Source: Sphingomonadaceae bacterium (lineage in GTDB: Bacteria; Pseudomonadota; Alphaproteobacteria; Sphingomonadales; Sphingomonadaceae). Taken from it: a stretch of DNA of 40,042 nucleotides. The DNA lies in assembly GCA_016000085.1 (NCBI GenBank), contig JAECRT010000022.1:1-40042 (forward strand), given 5' to 3'. Made by a program: the position numbers and the translations under genes. The notes under the pieces were generated by a model. That model was not told the origin of the DNA, searched no databases, and worked only from the letters and a program-made list of their open reading frames with translations. This document shows, in pieces, positions 1 through 7,804 of the stretch. Each line of letters starts with the position of its first letter. The first letter of the stretch is position 1.

Positions 1-1
1 C

Positions 2-67
2 TTTTTGCTGGGCGAAGCGCGGGCGGCAGTGGGCCAGCGCGGCTTAACTTCGCACTATTCCCGGTAA
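2..67 (+). CDS. possible 3' end of an upstream gene (partial)
   Basis: The frame starting at base 2 is open from the window edge to a TAA at 65-67 and encodes about 21 residues ending in LTSHYSR. It could be the C-terminus of a gene that begins outside the window. The fragment is too short to assign a family, and one other forward frame is also open here, to about base 117. It is listed only so that the first 70 bases are not read as empty. Confidence 0.22.
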   Translation, partial: FLLGEARAAVGQRGLTSHYSR

Positions 68-79
68 ATTGCGCATATT

Positions 80-97
80 ATTTCCAATTTTGGAAAT
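80..97. repeat. AT-rich inverted repeat
   Basis: ATTTCCAA and TTGGAAAT form 8-bp arms around a 2-bp centre in an AT-rich patch upstream of the DUF4126 gene. It could be a regulator binding site. Bases 68-238 otherwise show no convincing gene. The minus-strand frame at 44-283 has no homology I recognise. Confidence 0.35.
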
Positions 98-238
98 TAT
101 GTTACGCATCAGAATAAAATATATCCGCTGCCGGTGAGAAAGAACCGGGTCGGTATAGCAAGCGAAAACACCCGTAGGACAGCGCCTGCGCATCTTTGCT
201 GGGAGCCGATCGTAAAATAGGTTAGGATACCCCATAAC

Positions 239-247
239 AAGGGGAGG
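239..247 (+). promoter_or_regulatory. Shine-Dalgarno sequence pointing to an ATA start
   Basis: AAGGGGAGG is a strong ribosome-binding site. It lies 5 bases before an ATA codon at 253 that is in frame with the DUF4126 gene. The first conventional alternative start, TTG at 268, is 20 bases away, which is too far for this site. The site therefore argues for initiation at ATA (253-255). Confidence 0.5.
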
Positions 248-267
248 CGGGCATAGACGCGCTGGCG

Positions 268-888
268 TTGATCGGACTGGCAAGCAGTGTCAGCCTTCTT
301 TCCGGTTGGCGGCTTTATCTGTGCATATTTGCCACCGGCCTGGCCATGCGAACCGGCTGGATCGCGCTACCCGAACATCTCCACAATCTTGCCATCCTTG
401 CCAATCCCTGGGTCATCGGGGCAGCGGCACTTGGCCTGATTGCCGAATTTTTTGCGGACAAGATCCTTTGGCTGGATTCCATCTGGGACGGCATTCATAC
501 ATTGATACGCCCGGTAGGCGGCGCCCTGCTCGCCATGGCGATCGTCGACCCACACGACCCGGCATGGCAGATCGTAAGCCTGCTGCTGGGTGGCAGCGCG
601 GCATTGCTGACCCATGGCGCGAAGGCGGGCACACGGGCCATCGTCAACACCAGTCCTGAGCCAGTGAGCAACGTCGCCGTTTCCCTTGCGGAAGATACGG
701 CGACAGGCACGCTGCTGCTGCTTGCGCTCTCCAACCCGGCAATGGCGATCATCGTTGCGCTGTTTCTGGTCGTCGCGGCCATTGCCGCCCTGCTCCTGCT
801 GCGCCGGATCTGGCGGCGTATGCGTGCCATTTCATCGGGCATGTCCGGTGAAGGAAAGGAACCGCCACAGCCCATCGGCGGGTCTTGA
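268..888 (+). CDS. DUF4126 family membrane protein
   Basis: This is a protein of about 206 residues with several hydrophobic segments: near residues 1-25, the SNPWVIGAAALGLIAEFFADK-type segment near 45-65, about 80-120, and a long one near 145-180. It ends in a basic tail. The order GWRLYLCIFATGLAMR, then ANPWV, AEFFADK and a GGALLA segment is what I recall for DUF4126 proteins, whose function is unknown. The coordinates use the first accepted start (TTG, 268). The better biological start is probably ATA at 253, giving an N-terminus of (M)DALALIGLASS, because family members begin that way and a strong ribosome-binding site fits it. GlsB follows 38 bp downstream on the same strand. Confidence 0.85.
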   Translation: MIGLASSVSLLSGWRLYLCIFATGLAMRTGWIALPEHLHNLAILANPWVIGAAALGLIAEFFADKILWLDSIWDGIHTLIRPVGGALLAMAIVDPHDPAWQIVSLLLGGSAALLTHGAKAGTRAIVNTSPEPVSNVAVSLAEDTATGTLLLLALSNPAMAIIVALFLVVAAIAALLLLRRIWRRMRAISSGMSGEGKEPPQPIGGS

Positions 889-926
889 TTATCAATATGG
901 TGGGCTTCGCAAGCAGGAGAAGTTGA

Positions 927-1181
927 ATGGATTATGGGATTATCGGCTGGATTGTCGTTGGCCTGATCGCAGGCGCTCTTGCGAAGTGGATCATGCCCGG
1001 AAAAGATCCCGGCGGCATCATCGTCACCATCCTGATCGGGATCGCCGGCGGCCTGCTGGGCGGCTTTATCGGGACCAAGATTGGCATTGGCGGCGGTAAT
1101 ATCGTCAATATCCTGCTGGCGACGGCGGGCGCGGTAATATTGTTGTGGATTTACAGGCTCGTCAAAAGCCGGACGGCCTGA
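927..1181 (+). CDS. GlsB/YeaQ/YmgE family stress-response membrane protein
   Basis: This 84-residue protein is almost wholly hydrophobic, with three membrane helices and glycine-rich segments such as IAGALAKWIMPGKDPGG and GIAGGLLGGFIG, which are typical of the transglycosylase-associated (GlsB/YeaQ) family. Members are general-stress inner-membrane proteins whose biochemical role is not settled. AGGAG about 8 bases before the ATG is a good ribosome-binding site. The gene follows the DUF4126 gene on the same strand and may be co-transcribed with it. Confidence 0.88.
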   Translation: MDYGIIGWIVVGLIAGALAKWIMPGKDPGGIIVTILIGIAGGLLGGFIGTKIGIGGGNIVNILLATAGAVILLWIYRLVKSRTA

Positions 1182-1201
1182 CGCCTGATATTGGCGCGCA
1201 G

Positions 1202-1230
1202 CGGGTGGAGGGACAATGTTCCTCCACCCG
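1202..1230. terminator. hairpin between convergent genes
   Basis: CGGGTGGAGG (1202-1211) and CCTCCACCCG (1221-1230) form a perfect 10-bp stem with a 9-base loop, between the 3' ends of the GlsB gene and the DUF937 gene. Neither side has a clear U-run, so it may work as a weak bidirectional terminator or a transcript-end stabiliser. Confidence 0.5.
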
Positions 1231-1268
1231 TCATGCAGATGTGAACCGTTGCGCGTTGGCGCGCGCGA

Positions 1269-1886
1269 TCAGCGGCCGGTAAATTTCCGCGCCATGCCCA
1301 GAATATCATCGAGCGGATTACCGTCGCCATTCAAATCCAGCATCGAACCCAGCCCGCCCATGCCGCCACCGGCAGGCGCTTGACCCGTATTCCCGCCCAG
1401 AACGGAACCAAGGGCTCCACCGCCCAGCAACCCGCCAAGAAGTCCACCCAGGCCCTCGCCTGCGTCGCCAGAAGCTGTACCACCAGCCTGCTTGGCCATC
1501 GCGCCAGCCACCAGCATCGCCACCAGAGGCAGCATTTTCTTGAGGATGGAGGTGTCGACGCCGCTCACCGCCGAAGCATGTTGCGCCACGGCGATCGACC
1601 CTTCCCTGGACCCGAACATCTCGCCCAGAAGGGCGTTGCCCGAGTCCGTAGCGGTTGGTTCCGCGCCGACCACATTTTCGAACAAGCCGCCGCCGCCCAA
1701 GCCGCCGATCATGCCCAAAAGACCGTCGAGACCCGCTGGCTGATCCTGCGCCGAACGCTTGAAACCGCCCATGACGATCGGGAGCAATGCCGTTACGCCT
1801 GTCAGCGCCACGTTGGCAGGAATCCCCAACTGGCTGGCGATGGCATCGATACCACCGCCCTGATTGATCATCGCCTGAATGTCCAT
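1269..1886 (-). CDS. DUF937 / YidB-like protein
   Basis: This 205-residue protein begins MDIQAMINQGGGIDAIASQ, followed by LTALLPIVMGGF, a central LGEMFGSREGS...VAQHASAVSGVD block and a glycine-rich LGGLLGGLLGGG region. This is the DUF937 (YidB-like) pattern. The C-terminus MLDLNGDGNPLDDIL resembles a calcium-binding DxNxDGxxLDD loop. Function is unknown. I chose the ATG at 1886 over the upstream ATG at 1934 because GGAGG lies 5 bases before it and the family starts at this methionine. It is convergent with the GlsB gene. Confidence 0.85.
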   Translation of the reverse strand: MDIQAMINQGGGIDAIASQLGIPANVALTGVTALLPIVMGGFKRSAQDQPAGLDGLLGMIGGLGGGGLFENVVGAEPTATDSGNALLGEMFGSREGSIAVAQHASAVSGVDTSILKKMLPLVAMLVAGAMAKQAGGTASGDAGEGLGGLLGGLLGGGALGSVLGGNTGQAPAGGGMGGLGSMLDLNGDGNPLDDILGMARKFTGR

Positions 1887-2048
1887 GACACCTCCAAGTC
1901 CCGTCTGTTCGCCGAGAAGCCAGCGCGACAGCATAGCATGAGTCGCGATGGTGCCCCGGTTACTTTACACATTGCCACGATCGCGACGCTGCCTGCGAGT
2001 CGATGAGCGATTTCCACGCGGTAGGTTGATCGTTGTAAGGAGAAGCGC

Positions 2049-2462
2049 ATGAGCATTTTCGGCAAGATCAAAGACGCAATCTTTGGCAAGAAGAAGGAGC
2101 CTGAGCCCGCTGCGGTCGCGCCCGCTGCGCCCACCGCCGCACCGGCCGGAACCACTGCATCGCCGGCGCCTGCGCCAGCCCCGGCCGCGCCTGTTGCGAT
2201 CGACGACGTTGATGTGGAAAAGATGCTCAGCGAGGCGGCCGCCAAAAATGGCAGCAAGCTGAACTGGAGAAGCTCGATCGTCGATCTGATGAAGCTGCTC
2301 GGCATCGATTCAAGCCTGGACAACCGCAAGGAGCTGGCCACGGAACTGGGCTATACCGGCGCGTTGGACGGAAGCGCGGAGATGAACATCTGGCTCCACA
2401 AGGCTGTGATGCGCGAACTGGCCAAGAATGGCGGGAAGGTGCCGGCCGACCTGACCGATTGA
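2049..2462 (+). CDS. DUF3597 domain-containing protein
   Basis: This 137-residue protein has an N-terminal MSIFGKIKDAIFGKKK segment, an Ala/Pro-rich linker at about residues 18-52, and a folded C-terminal domain. That domain carries VDVEKMLSEAAAKNGSKLNW, then SIVDLMKLLGIDSSLDNR and a KELATELGYTG motif, which I recognise as DUF3597. Family members contain a LysM-like or helical fold of unknown role. AAGGAG lies 6 bases before the ATG. A strong hairpin follows the stop codon, so it is probably a single-gene transcript. Confidence 0.85.
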   Translation: MSIFGKIKDAIFGKKKEPEPAAVAPAAPTAAPAGTTASPAPAPAPAAPVAIDDVDVEKMLSEAAAKNGSKLNWRSSIVDLMKLLGIDSSLDNRKELATELGYTGALDGSAEMNIWLHKAVMRELAKNGGKVPADLTD

Positions 2463-2486
2463 CCGGTCCTCGATCAATGAAACAAT

Positions 2487-2518
2487 CAAGGGTCGGCGGA
2501 CAAATCCGCCGACCCTTG
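2487..2518 (+). terminator. hairpin after the DUF3597 gene
   Basis: A perfect 14-bp stem (2487-2500 with 2505-2518) encloses a CAAA loop 24 bases after the stop codon. No U-run follows, but the stem is very stable. It lies between convergent genes (DUF3597 and msrA) and may serve both. Confidence 0.6.
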
Positions 2519-2569
2519 CATGACTGATCGCCTCATTTTGCCGCTAAACTGACGGTCCGCTTCCGTCCG

Positions 2570-3244
2570 TCAGGCCGCAGGCTTTTCACTATATAGTGTC
2601 GGGAACATCGTCTTGAACGCGGCCAGCTTGGGCGCGTCCCAGCGCAATATATAGGGATGGCGCGGGTTTTTACGCATGAAGTCCTGATGATCGCTGGCGG
2701 CGTCCTGAAAGCCGGTGAAACGCTCCACCTTCGTCACGATCGGGTCGCGCCATAGCCCGGCCTTGCCCAGCTGCACGAGATAGGCGCTGGCGGCTTGCGA
2801 TTGTTGCGGGTTCAGGGGGAATAGCGCGCTGCGATATTGAGTGCCATGGTCCGGCCCCTGATAATCGCGCGTCGTGGGATCTGCCACGACCGAAAAGAAG
2901 ATCCGCAGCAATGTTCCATAGCTAACGATGGTCGGATCATAGGTGACGCGTACAGCTTCGGCAAAGCCGGTATCGCCGCCACTGACCGTCTCATAGTCGA
3001 CGCGGCGGCTTTTAGGTCCGCCCGCGAAGCCCGATTTGACGAGATGGACGCCCTTCACATGGGATAAAACGCCCTCCACACCCCAGTAGCAACCGCCAGC
3101 AAAGACGGCGGTTTCCAACTTGCGGGTGGGGGTCGCATCGGTTGCGGGAACGGGCGCCAGAACCGTGCGCTCGGCGCGCAGCGGGGACGTGACGGCTAAC
3201 GCCGCCAGAATAGCCAGGAAAATGCCGTCAGAGCGTCGCATCAT
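2570..3244 (-). CDS. msrA: exported peptide methionine sulfoxide reductase A
   Basis: This 224-residue protein reduces methionine-S-sulfoxide in oxidised proteins. It carries the MsrA signature FAGGCYWGVEG with catalytic Cys52, and the conserved DYQGPDHGTQYRS block near residues 138-150. The first 24 residues (hydrophobic stretch, then SPLRA) look like a signal peptide, so it should act in the periplasm. Cys52 is the only cysteine in the protein, so no resolving cysteine is present and recycling would need an external thiol partner. An in-frame TGA directly precedes the ATG at 3244, so the start is this ATG or the next one at 3241. The start lies inside the end of the small upstream gene, which suggests translational coupling. 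Confidence 0.92.
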   Translation of the reverse strand: MMRRSDGIFLAILAALAVTSPLRAERTVLAPVPATDATPTRKLETAVFAGGCYWGVEGVLSHVKGVHLVKSGFAGGPKSRRVDYETVSGGDTGFAEAVRVTYDPTIVSYGTLLRIFFSVVADPTTRDYQGPDHGTQYRSALFPLNPQQSQAASAYLVQLGKAGLWRDPIVTKVERFTGFQDAASDHQDFMRKNPRHPYILRWDAPKLAAFKTMFPTLYSEKPAA

Positions 3245-3380
3245 TCACGGTCGCGGCGGCAATGGCCGGGGAGGACAACACCGGCGCGTCGTTGGGCTGA
3301 AACACGAACACGCCGACCGCCCCGATGGCAAAGCCACCCAGGAAACGGAGGAATAATTCGGATTTCAAGAACGCCAACAT
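3228..3380 (-). CDS. small membrane protein overlapping msrA
   Basis: This 50-residue reading frame begins MLAFLKSELFLRFLGGF and continues with a hydrophobic AIGAVGVFVFQ segment, giving one membrane helix at about residues 9-28. A polar, alanine-rich tail ends in NDATL. GGAAAGG lies 8 bases before the ATG. Its last 17 bases overlap the start of msrA in another frame, an arrangement typical of translational coupling. Function is unknown. The pairing with an exported MsrA suggests a role in envelope redox maintenance, but that is inference. Confidence 0.6.
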   Translation of the reverse strand: MLAFLKSELFLRFLGGFAIGAVGVFVFQPNDAPVLSSPAIAAATVNDATL

Positions 3381-3557
3381 GGCACACGCCTTTCCAATGT
3401 CATATTCGGCTGCGATCGCCGTTCGGTTACAACCCTTCGTTTTTCCCTTGCCTGAACATGGTCGTCGCCGACGAGCGGCTTTCGACCAAAGCTACGGAGG
3501 AAGTGACGAAAGAGATGCAATCCCAGATCAGTTTCTTTACGCAACGGGCATATAGAG

Positions 3558-3590
3558 CCTGCCGCGCCGACTGCAAGACGGCGCGGCAGG
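3558..3590 (-). terminator. hairpin downstream of the aminotransferase
   Basis: A perfect 12-bp GC-rich stem (3558-3569 with 3579-3590) has a 9-base loop. It lies about 90 bases after the aminotransferase stop codon on the minus strand, without a clear U-run. The rest of 3381-3680 shows no convincing gene. It should hold the promoter of the small membrane protein/msrA pair, but I cannot place it exactly. Confidence 0.35.
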
Positions 3591-3680
3591 AAAAGGACCG
3601 TTTCGATTTTGATGACGTTTTTGCGACTCGCCATTACCGAGCCGTGCTGCACCGGCTTTCCATAAGGCCGGTACCCGTCC

Positions 3681-4883
3681 TTATTTCAGCGCTGCGCAGG
3701 CTTCCTGAATGCGGGTGCAAGCCTTTTTCAGCACATCGTCCGACGTCGCATAGCTGATGCGGAAAGCGGGCGAGAGGCCGAAGGCAGCGCCATGGACGGC
3801 CGCGACCTTTGCTTCATCGAGGAAATAGCTGATCAGCGTCTCGTCGCTGTCGATCAGCACACCCTTGGGCGTGGTCTTGCCGATCACGCCGCTGGCGTCA
3901 GGATAGACGTAGAAAGCGCCTTCGGGCGTCGGGCAATCCAGGCCCGGCGCGTCGTTCAGCATGGCAACGACCATGTCGCGACGCTTCTTGAACACGGCGT
4001 TGCGTTCTTCGAGGAAATCCTGCGGGCCGGTCAGCGCGGCGACGGCGGCGGCTTGGCTGATCGAGCAGGGATTGCTGGTCGATTGCGACTGGAGCTTGCC
4101 CATCGCCTTGATGATCCATTCGGGACCACCGGCGAAACCGATCCGCCAGCCGGTCATCGAGAACGCCTTGGAACAGCCATTGACCGTCAGGGTGCGGTCA
4201 TACAGATCCGGGGCGACCTGTGCGATGGTGGCGAACGGGGTCGGCGCGTACCAGACATGTTCATACATATCGTCGGTCATCACCAGCACATGGGGATGGC
4301 GCAACAACACATCGGCCAGCGCCTTCAGCTCGGTAGCCGAATAAGCCGCGCCCGACGGGTTGGAGGGGGAATTGAGCATCACCCACTTGGTGCGCGGCGT
4401 GATCGCGGCATCAAGCTGGGCAGCGGTGATCTTGTAGCCCTGGCTCGCCGGGCCTTCGATGAACACCGGGGTGCCGCCAGCGAAGTTCACGATGTCGGGA
4501 TAGCTGACCCAGTAAGGCGCGGGGATGATGACTTCATCGCCCACATCCACGGTCGCGATCAGGGCGTTGAACAGCGTGTGCTTGCCGCCGGAATTCACGC
4601 TGATCTGGCTGCGCTTGTAGGTCAGGCCATTGTCGCGCTTGAACTTGAACGCGACCGCTTCCTTGACATCGACGGTGCCGTCGACATCGGTATAGCGGGT
4701 CAGGTTGTTGCGGATCGCGGCGATGCCGGCTTCCTTGACGAAATCGGGCGTGTCGAAGTCCGGCTCACCGGCGGACAGGCCAATCACGTCGACGCCTTCA
4801 GCTTTGAGCGCATTCACCCGCGCGCTCATGGCGAGCGTGGCGGAGGGCTGGATACGGCCGAGGGCGGCGGAAGTCTGGCTCAT
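3681..4883 (-). CDS. aatA: class I aminotransferase, aspartate aminotransferase type (Ib)
   Basis: This 400-residue PLP enzyme transfers the amino group between aspartate and 2-oxoglutarate, and may accept related substrates. It has the fold-type I landmarks: GEPDFDTPDF near 39-48, YWVSYPD at 124-130, NSPSNPSG at 171-178, the TDDMYEH block at 203-209 and the PLP lysine K239 in SKAFSMTGWRIGF. FRISYA near the C-terminus carries the carboxylate-binding arginine. I took the ATG at 4883 because family members start MSQ..., and dropped the 12-residue extension from 4919. A prephenate-transaminating variant cannot be excluded. It is separated from pabC by 126 bp. Confidence 0.9.
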   Translation of the reverse strand: MSQTSAALGRIQPSATLAMSARVNALKAEGVDVIGLSAGEPDFDTPDFVKEAGIAAIRNNLTRYTDVDGTVDVKEAVAFKFKRDNGLTYKRSQISVNSGGKHTLFNALIATVDVGDEVIIPAPYWVSYPDIVNFAGGTPVFIEGPASQGYKITAAQLDAAITPRTKWVMLNSPSNPSGAAYSATELKALADVLLRHPHVLVMTDDMYEHVWYAPTPFATIAQVAPDLYDRTLTVNGCSKAFSMTGWRIGFAGGPEWIIKAMGKLQSQSTSNPCSISQAAAVAALTGPQDFLEERNAVFKKRRDMVVAMLNDAPGLDCPTPEGAFYVYPDASGVIGKTTPKGVLIDSDETLISYFLDEAKVAAVHGAAFGLSPAFRISYATSDDVLKKACTRIQEACAALK

Positions 4884-5009
4884 GGCAATAATCTTTCTCA
4901 AGAATCCCCTGGTCCGCACATAAAGCGGACGCGGCGGTCCTTAGAGCGCAACAGACAATCGGGCAACCGGGCAGTTCGGGGTTTATGGCTTTACGGCCGA
5001 TCCCACAGA

Positions 5010-5633
5010 TTAATGCGCCAGCGTCGCAGCCACCATGCCGCGCGCGGCGTTGCCGATGAAGAAGCCATTTTCCAGGTCATGGGCGCGCAAATCGCCCTCC
5101 ACCGCCTCGCCCATATCGATCAGGCTCTGGCGCAATATGCCGGGCAGCAAGCCGCGCGACGTCGGTGGCGTCACCAGCTTGTCGCCCCGTTCGACGAAGA
5201 TCGAGGAGAAACTGCCTTCGGTCAGATAGCCCTGCGCATCGATCATCGCCACTTCATAGGTGCCACCCCGACGCAGCGCGTCGCGATAGATCGAACGGTC
5301 GGTGGTCTTGTGGTGCAGGCGCAGATCGTCGGCGGGCGCCTTGCGCGGCACGACCGCGACCGGCACGATCGCTTGCGGCCAAGTGCGATGATCCCGCACC
5401 TCGATCGCCACGCTGCCCCGACGCGACACGAGCAGGCGCACCCGGCCAGGATCGCGCAGGCGAAAGGTCGCGGCCTGTAACTCGTTGCGCACATCATGAC
5501 GATCGAACGCGAAACCCAGCGCATCCGCGCTGGCTTTCAGCCTGGCAAGGTGCAGCTCCAGCAACCTGATGCCTTCGAGCGGATCGAAAGCCATGGTTTC
5601 GAGCAGATCGAAGCGTCCATCAACCAGTGACAT
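5010..5633 (-). CDS. pabC: aminotransferase class IV, aminodeoxychorismate lyase
   Basis: This 207-residue fold-type IV PLP enzyme should convert 4-amino-4-deoxychorismate to p-aminobenzoate and pyruvate in folate synthesis. The lysine of HHKTTDR (K109) is the PLP anchor. Glu139 in LTEGSFSSIFV and the later SRGLLPGILRQ motif are family hallmarks. It is short for the family (about 270 residues) at the N-terminus, as in PabC domains that occur fused to PabB. It lies 33 bp after pabB on the same strand, which strongly supports lyase function over branched-chain aminotransferase. Confidence 0.88.
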   Translation of the reverse strand: MSLVDGRFDLLETMAFDPLEGIRLLELHLARLKASADALGFAFDRHDVRNELQAATFRLRDPGRVRLLVSRRGSVAIEVRDHRTWPQAIVPVAVVPRKAPADDLRLHHKTTDRSIYRDALRRGGTYEVAMIDAQGYLTEGSFSSIFVERGDKLVTPPTSRGLLPGILRQSLIDMGEAVEGDLRAHDLENGFFIGNAARGMVAATLAH

Positions 5634-5666
5634 TGATCCTATTCCAAGCCCTTACGCACAGTCTAG

Positions 5667-6842
5667 TCAAGCAGAAGCGAGGAACCGCCCCTTGGCGAGG
5701 CATTCCGCCCATTCGGACCCGACCTGTGAATCTGCCACAATGCCGGACCCCAGGCCAAGACGCCCCACTCCCACGCCTTCTTCAACGGAAATCGTGCGAA
5801 TGGCAACATTGAACGCCGCGTCACCTTCAGGATCGATCCAGCCCATCGTGCCGGTATAGACTCCGCGCCCATGCGGCTCGATCGCATCGATAATCTCCAT
5901 CGCCCGCACCTTGGGCGCACCGGTAATCGATCCGCAGGGGAAGAGGATGCGCAGCACGTCCACCGGCGACAGGCCGGGCAAGATGCGGGCGCGCACGGTA
6001 GAGACGAGTTGGTGGACGGTGGGATAGGTTTCAACCTTGAACAGGTCCGGCACCGTGACGCTCCCCGCGCGCGACACTCGTGACAGGTCGTTGCGCAACA
6101 GGTCCACGATCATGAGATTTTCGGCCCGTTGCTTCGCGTCTTCGCGCAGCCATTGCGCACGGGCCGCGTCCTCCTGCGGATCGGCATGGCGGGTCGCCGT
6201 CCCCTTCATCGGCCGAGCGGTCAACTGCCCGCGCACCAGCGTGAAGAATAGTTCGGGCGAAAAGGACAGAATGGCGTGGTTGCCGGTGCGGATGACGCCG
6301 CCATAGCCCGCCGCTGCGCGCGGGCGGACAGCGGCATAGAGCGCCATCGGATCCGCTGGCAGGGCGATGTCGCAGGGAAAGGTCAGGTTCACCTGATAAA
6401 TGTCGCCGGCACGAATATAATCCTGCACCTGGGCGAACGCCGCGCGATAGGCGGCCTCGTCGATCAGCGGCTGCAACGCCCCTGCCCGCACATCGGTCGG
6501 ATCGGGCAGAAGGCCGGGCAAGGCGCCGGGCGGGATCAGCCGCACCCCTTCGAACAGGCCGAACCAGACCAGCGGTTCGCCAGTCGCACGGTTCTCGCGG
6601 CGGCGGGCAATCGGCATCAGCCGGTCTTCCAGTGCAAGGCCCGCTTCATACGCCATATAACCAGCAGCATGCAGCCCGTTCTCGCGCGCTTCGGCCAGCC
6701 GGTCGAGCGCGGGCTGAACTTCCTCCATCCGATGGGCCGCGATGATGGAAACGGGATCGCGATAGAGACGTGCCGCCGCCGCGCCATGGGTGCGCGCGTC
6801 ATCGAACAGGGCAAAGGCTTCGGTCGGACCGGGGAGACGCAT
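5667..6842 (-). CDS. pabB: aminodeoxychorismate synthase component I
   Basis: This 391-residue chorismate-binding enzyme makes 4-amino-4-deoxychorismate using ammonia from a glutaminase partner (PabA/TrpG), which is not in this window. The PMKGT motif near residues 211-215 carries the lysine (K213) that marks PabB, where anthranilate synthases have alanine. Other motifs are IYQVNLTFP near 148, ENLMIVDLLRNDLSRV near 240, and CGSITGAPKVRAMEII near 320. It is shorter at the N-terminus than E. coli PabB. It is the first gene of a pabB-pabC operon. Confidence 0.92.
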   Translation of the reverse strand: MRLPGPTEAFALFDDARTHGAAAARLYRDPVSIIAAHRMEEVQPALDRLAEARENGLHAAGYMAYEAGLALEDRLMPIARRRENRATGEPLVWFGLFEGVRLIPPGALPGLLPDPTDVRAGALQPLIDEAAYRAAFAQVQDYIRAGDIYQVNLTFPCDIALPADPMALYAAVRPRAAAGYGGVIRTGNHAILSFSPELFFTLVRGQLTARPMKGTATRHADPQEDAARAQWLREDAKQRAENLMIVDLLRNDLSRVSRAGSVTVPDLFKVETYPTVHQLVSTVRARILPGLSPVDVLRILFPCGSITGAPKVRAMEIIDAIEPHGRGVYTGTMGWIDPEGDAAFNVAIRTISVEEGVGVGRLGLGSGIVADSQVGSEWAECLAKGRFLASA

Positions 6843-6978
6843 GCGGTTTCTTAACAGGCTTTTGCGCGGGCGGAAGGGCGATCAGCCAATAGGCGAGCGC
6901 ATTTTCAAAGCAAATGGAACGTGATCGGATCATGCTCCAAGGTTGCGCGATCGACGCCCAGCCCCTACCCGTCCGGCC

Positions 6979-7362
6979 ATGACCGATCCTGTCCATGCCG
7001 ATCTGCCCGACCGCCCGCTGAAATCAGCGCTGACCCATGGGTTGCGCGGGCGTTGCGCCGCGTGCGGCGAGGGACGGATGTTCGCCCGCTTCCTGAAACC
7101 GGCGCTTGCCTGTGAGCGGTGCGGCCAGCGCTGGGACATGCATCAGGCGGACGATTTCCCGGCCTATATCGTCATCCTGCTGCTGGGGCATATCATGGTG
7201 CCGCTGATGATTGAGGTGAACAGCGCGCTCGCCATCCCACTGGGTTGGCAGGCGTTGATCTGGCCCACGCTCGCCCTCATTCTGGCAGTGGCGATGATCC
7301 AGCCAGTCAAGGGCGCCGTCATCGCGTTCCAGTGGACGCGACGAATGCACGGCTTCCGCTAA
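6979..7362 (+). CDS. DUF983 family zinc-ribbon membrane protein
   Basis: This 127-residue protein has an N-terminal zinc ribbon with paired cysteines (C26/C29 in RCAACGEG and C45/C48 in CERCGQRW), then HQADDFPAY and two membrane helices at about 62-83 and 88-110. This is the usual DUF983 pattern. The family is widespread in alphaproteobacteria and often lies near cytochrome oxidase or ubiquinone genes, but its role is unproven. I used the ATG at 6979. A TTG at 6943 is in frame but would add a low-complexity Arg/Pro stretch. The stop lies 4 bases before the convergent thioesterase gene. Confidence 0.85.
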   Translation: MTDPVHADLPDRPLKSALTHGLRGRCAACGEGRMFARFLKPALACERCGQRWDMHQADDFPAYIVILLLGHIMVPLMIEVNSALAIPLGWQALIWPTLALILAVAMIQPVKGAVIAFQWTRRMHGFR

Positions 7363-7366
7363 GGGC

Positions 7367-7804
7367 CTATTCCGGACGGTTCAGGAAATTGCGCTCCATC
7401 GCCTCGCGGAGCGTTTCATCGATTTCACGGCGACCTTCCGCACCATGGGTCACGACCGTCGTGTCACAGGTCGCGACGCAGACGCCCTTCTGGAAACCCG
7501 CCGAACTGATCGTCCAGCTGGTCCGGCCGATATGGCCAATCCCGCAATGGACTTCGAACGGATAGGGGAAGTGTGATTCCTCGATGAAGTTCAGCGACAC
7601 CGCTGCGACCAGCCAACGGACGCCCTGTTCCTGTGGATGGCGGCCCAGATGATGGTGGAACCGGATGCGCGCCGTTTCGAAAATGCCCGATATCGCCACA
7701 TTGTTGATGTGGCCCATCGTATCGAGATCCTGGAAGCGGGTGTCGATGCTGGTGACGAAGCGATAGGCTTCGGGGCTGAAACGCCAGGATTCGGGTTTGG
7801 CCAT
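7367..7804 (-). CDS. 4HBT/YbgC-like acyl-CoA thioesterase
   Basis: This 145-residue hotdog-fold protein carries TRFQDLDTMGHINNVAISG at about residues 22-40, the active-site segment of 4-hydroxybenzoyl-CoA/YbgC-type thioesterases, with the general-base aspartate region and the GHxNN turn. It should hydrolyse an acyl-CoA thioester in the cytoplasm, but the substrate cannot be told from sequence. GGAAGG lies upstream of the ATG. It is divergent from the TonB receptor gene across a 259-bp gap. Confidence 0.82.
   Translation of the reverse strand: MAKPESWRFSPEAYRFVTSIDTRFQDLDTMGHINNVAISGIFETARIRFHHHLGRHPQEQGVRWLVAAVSLNFIEESHFPYPFEVHCGIGHIGRTSWTISSAGFQKGVCVATCDTTVVTHGAEGRREIDETLREAMERNFLNRPE

Noticed and set aside
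44-283. A 79-codon minus-strand frame at the left edge
   Set aside because: There is no homology, no ribosome-binding site, and it overlaps the ribosome-binding site and start of the DUF4126 gene.
3792-5480. A 562-codon plus-strand frame across aatA and pabC
   Set aside because: It runs antisense through two recognised enzymes and has antisense-type composition.
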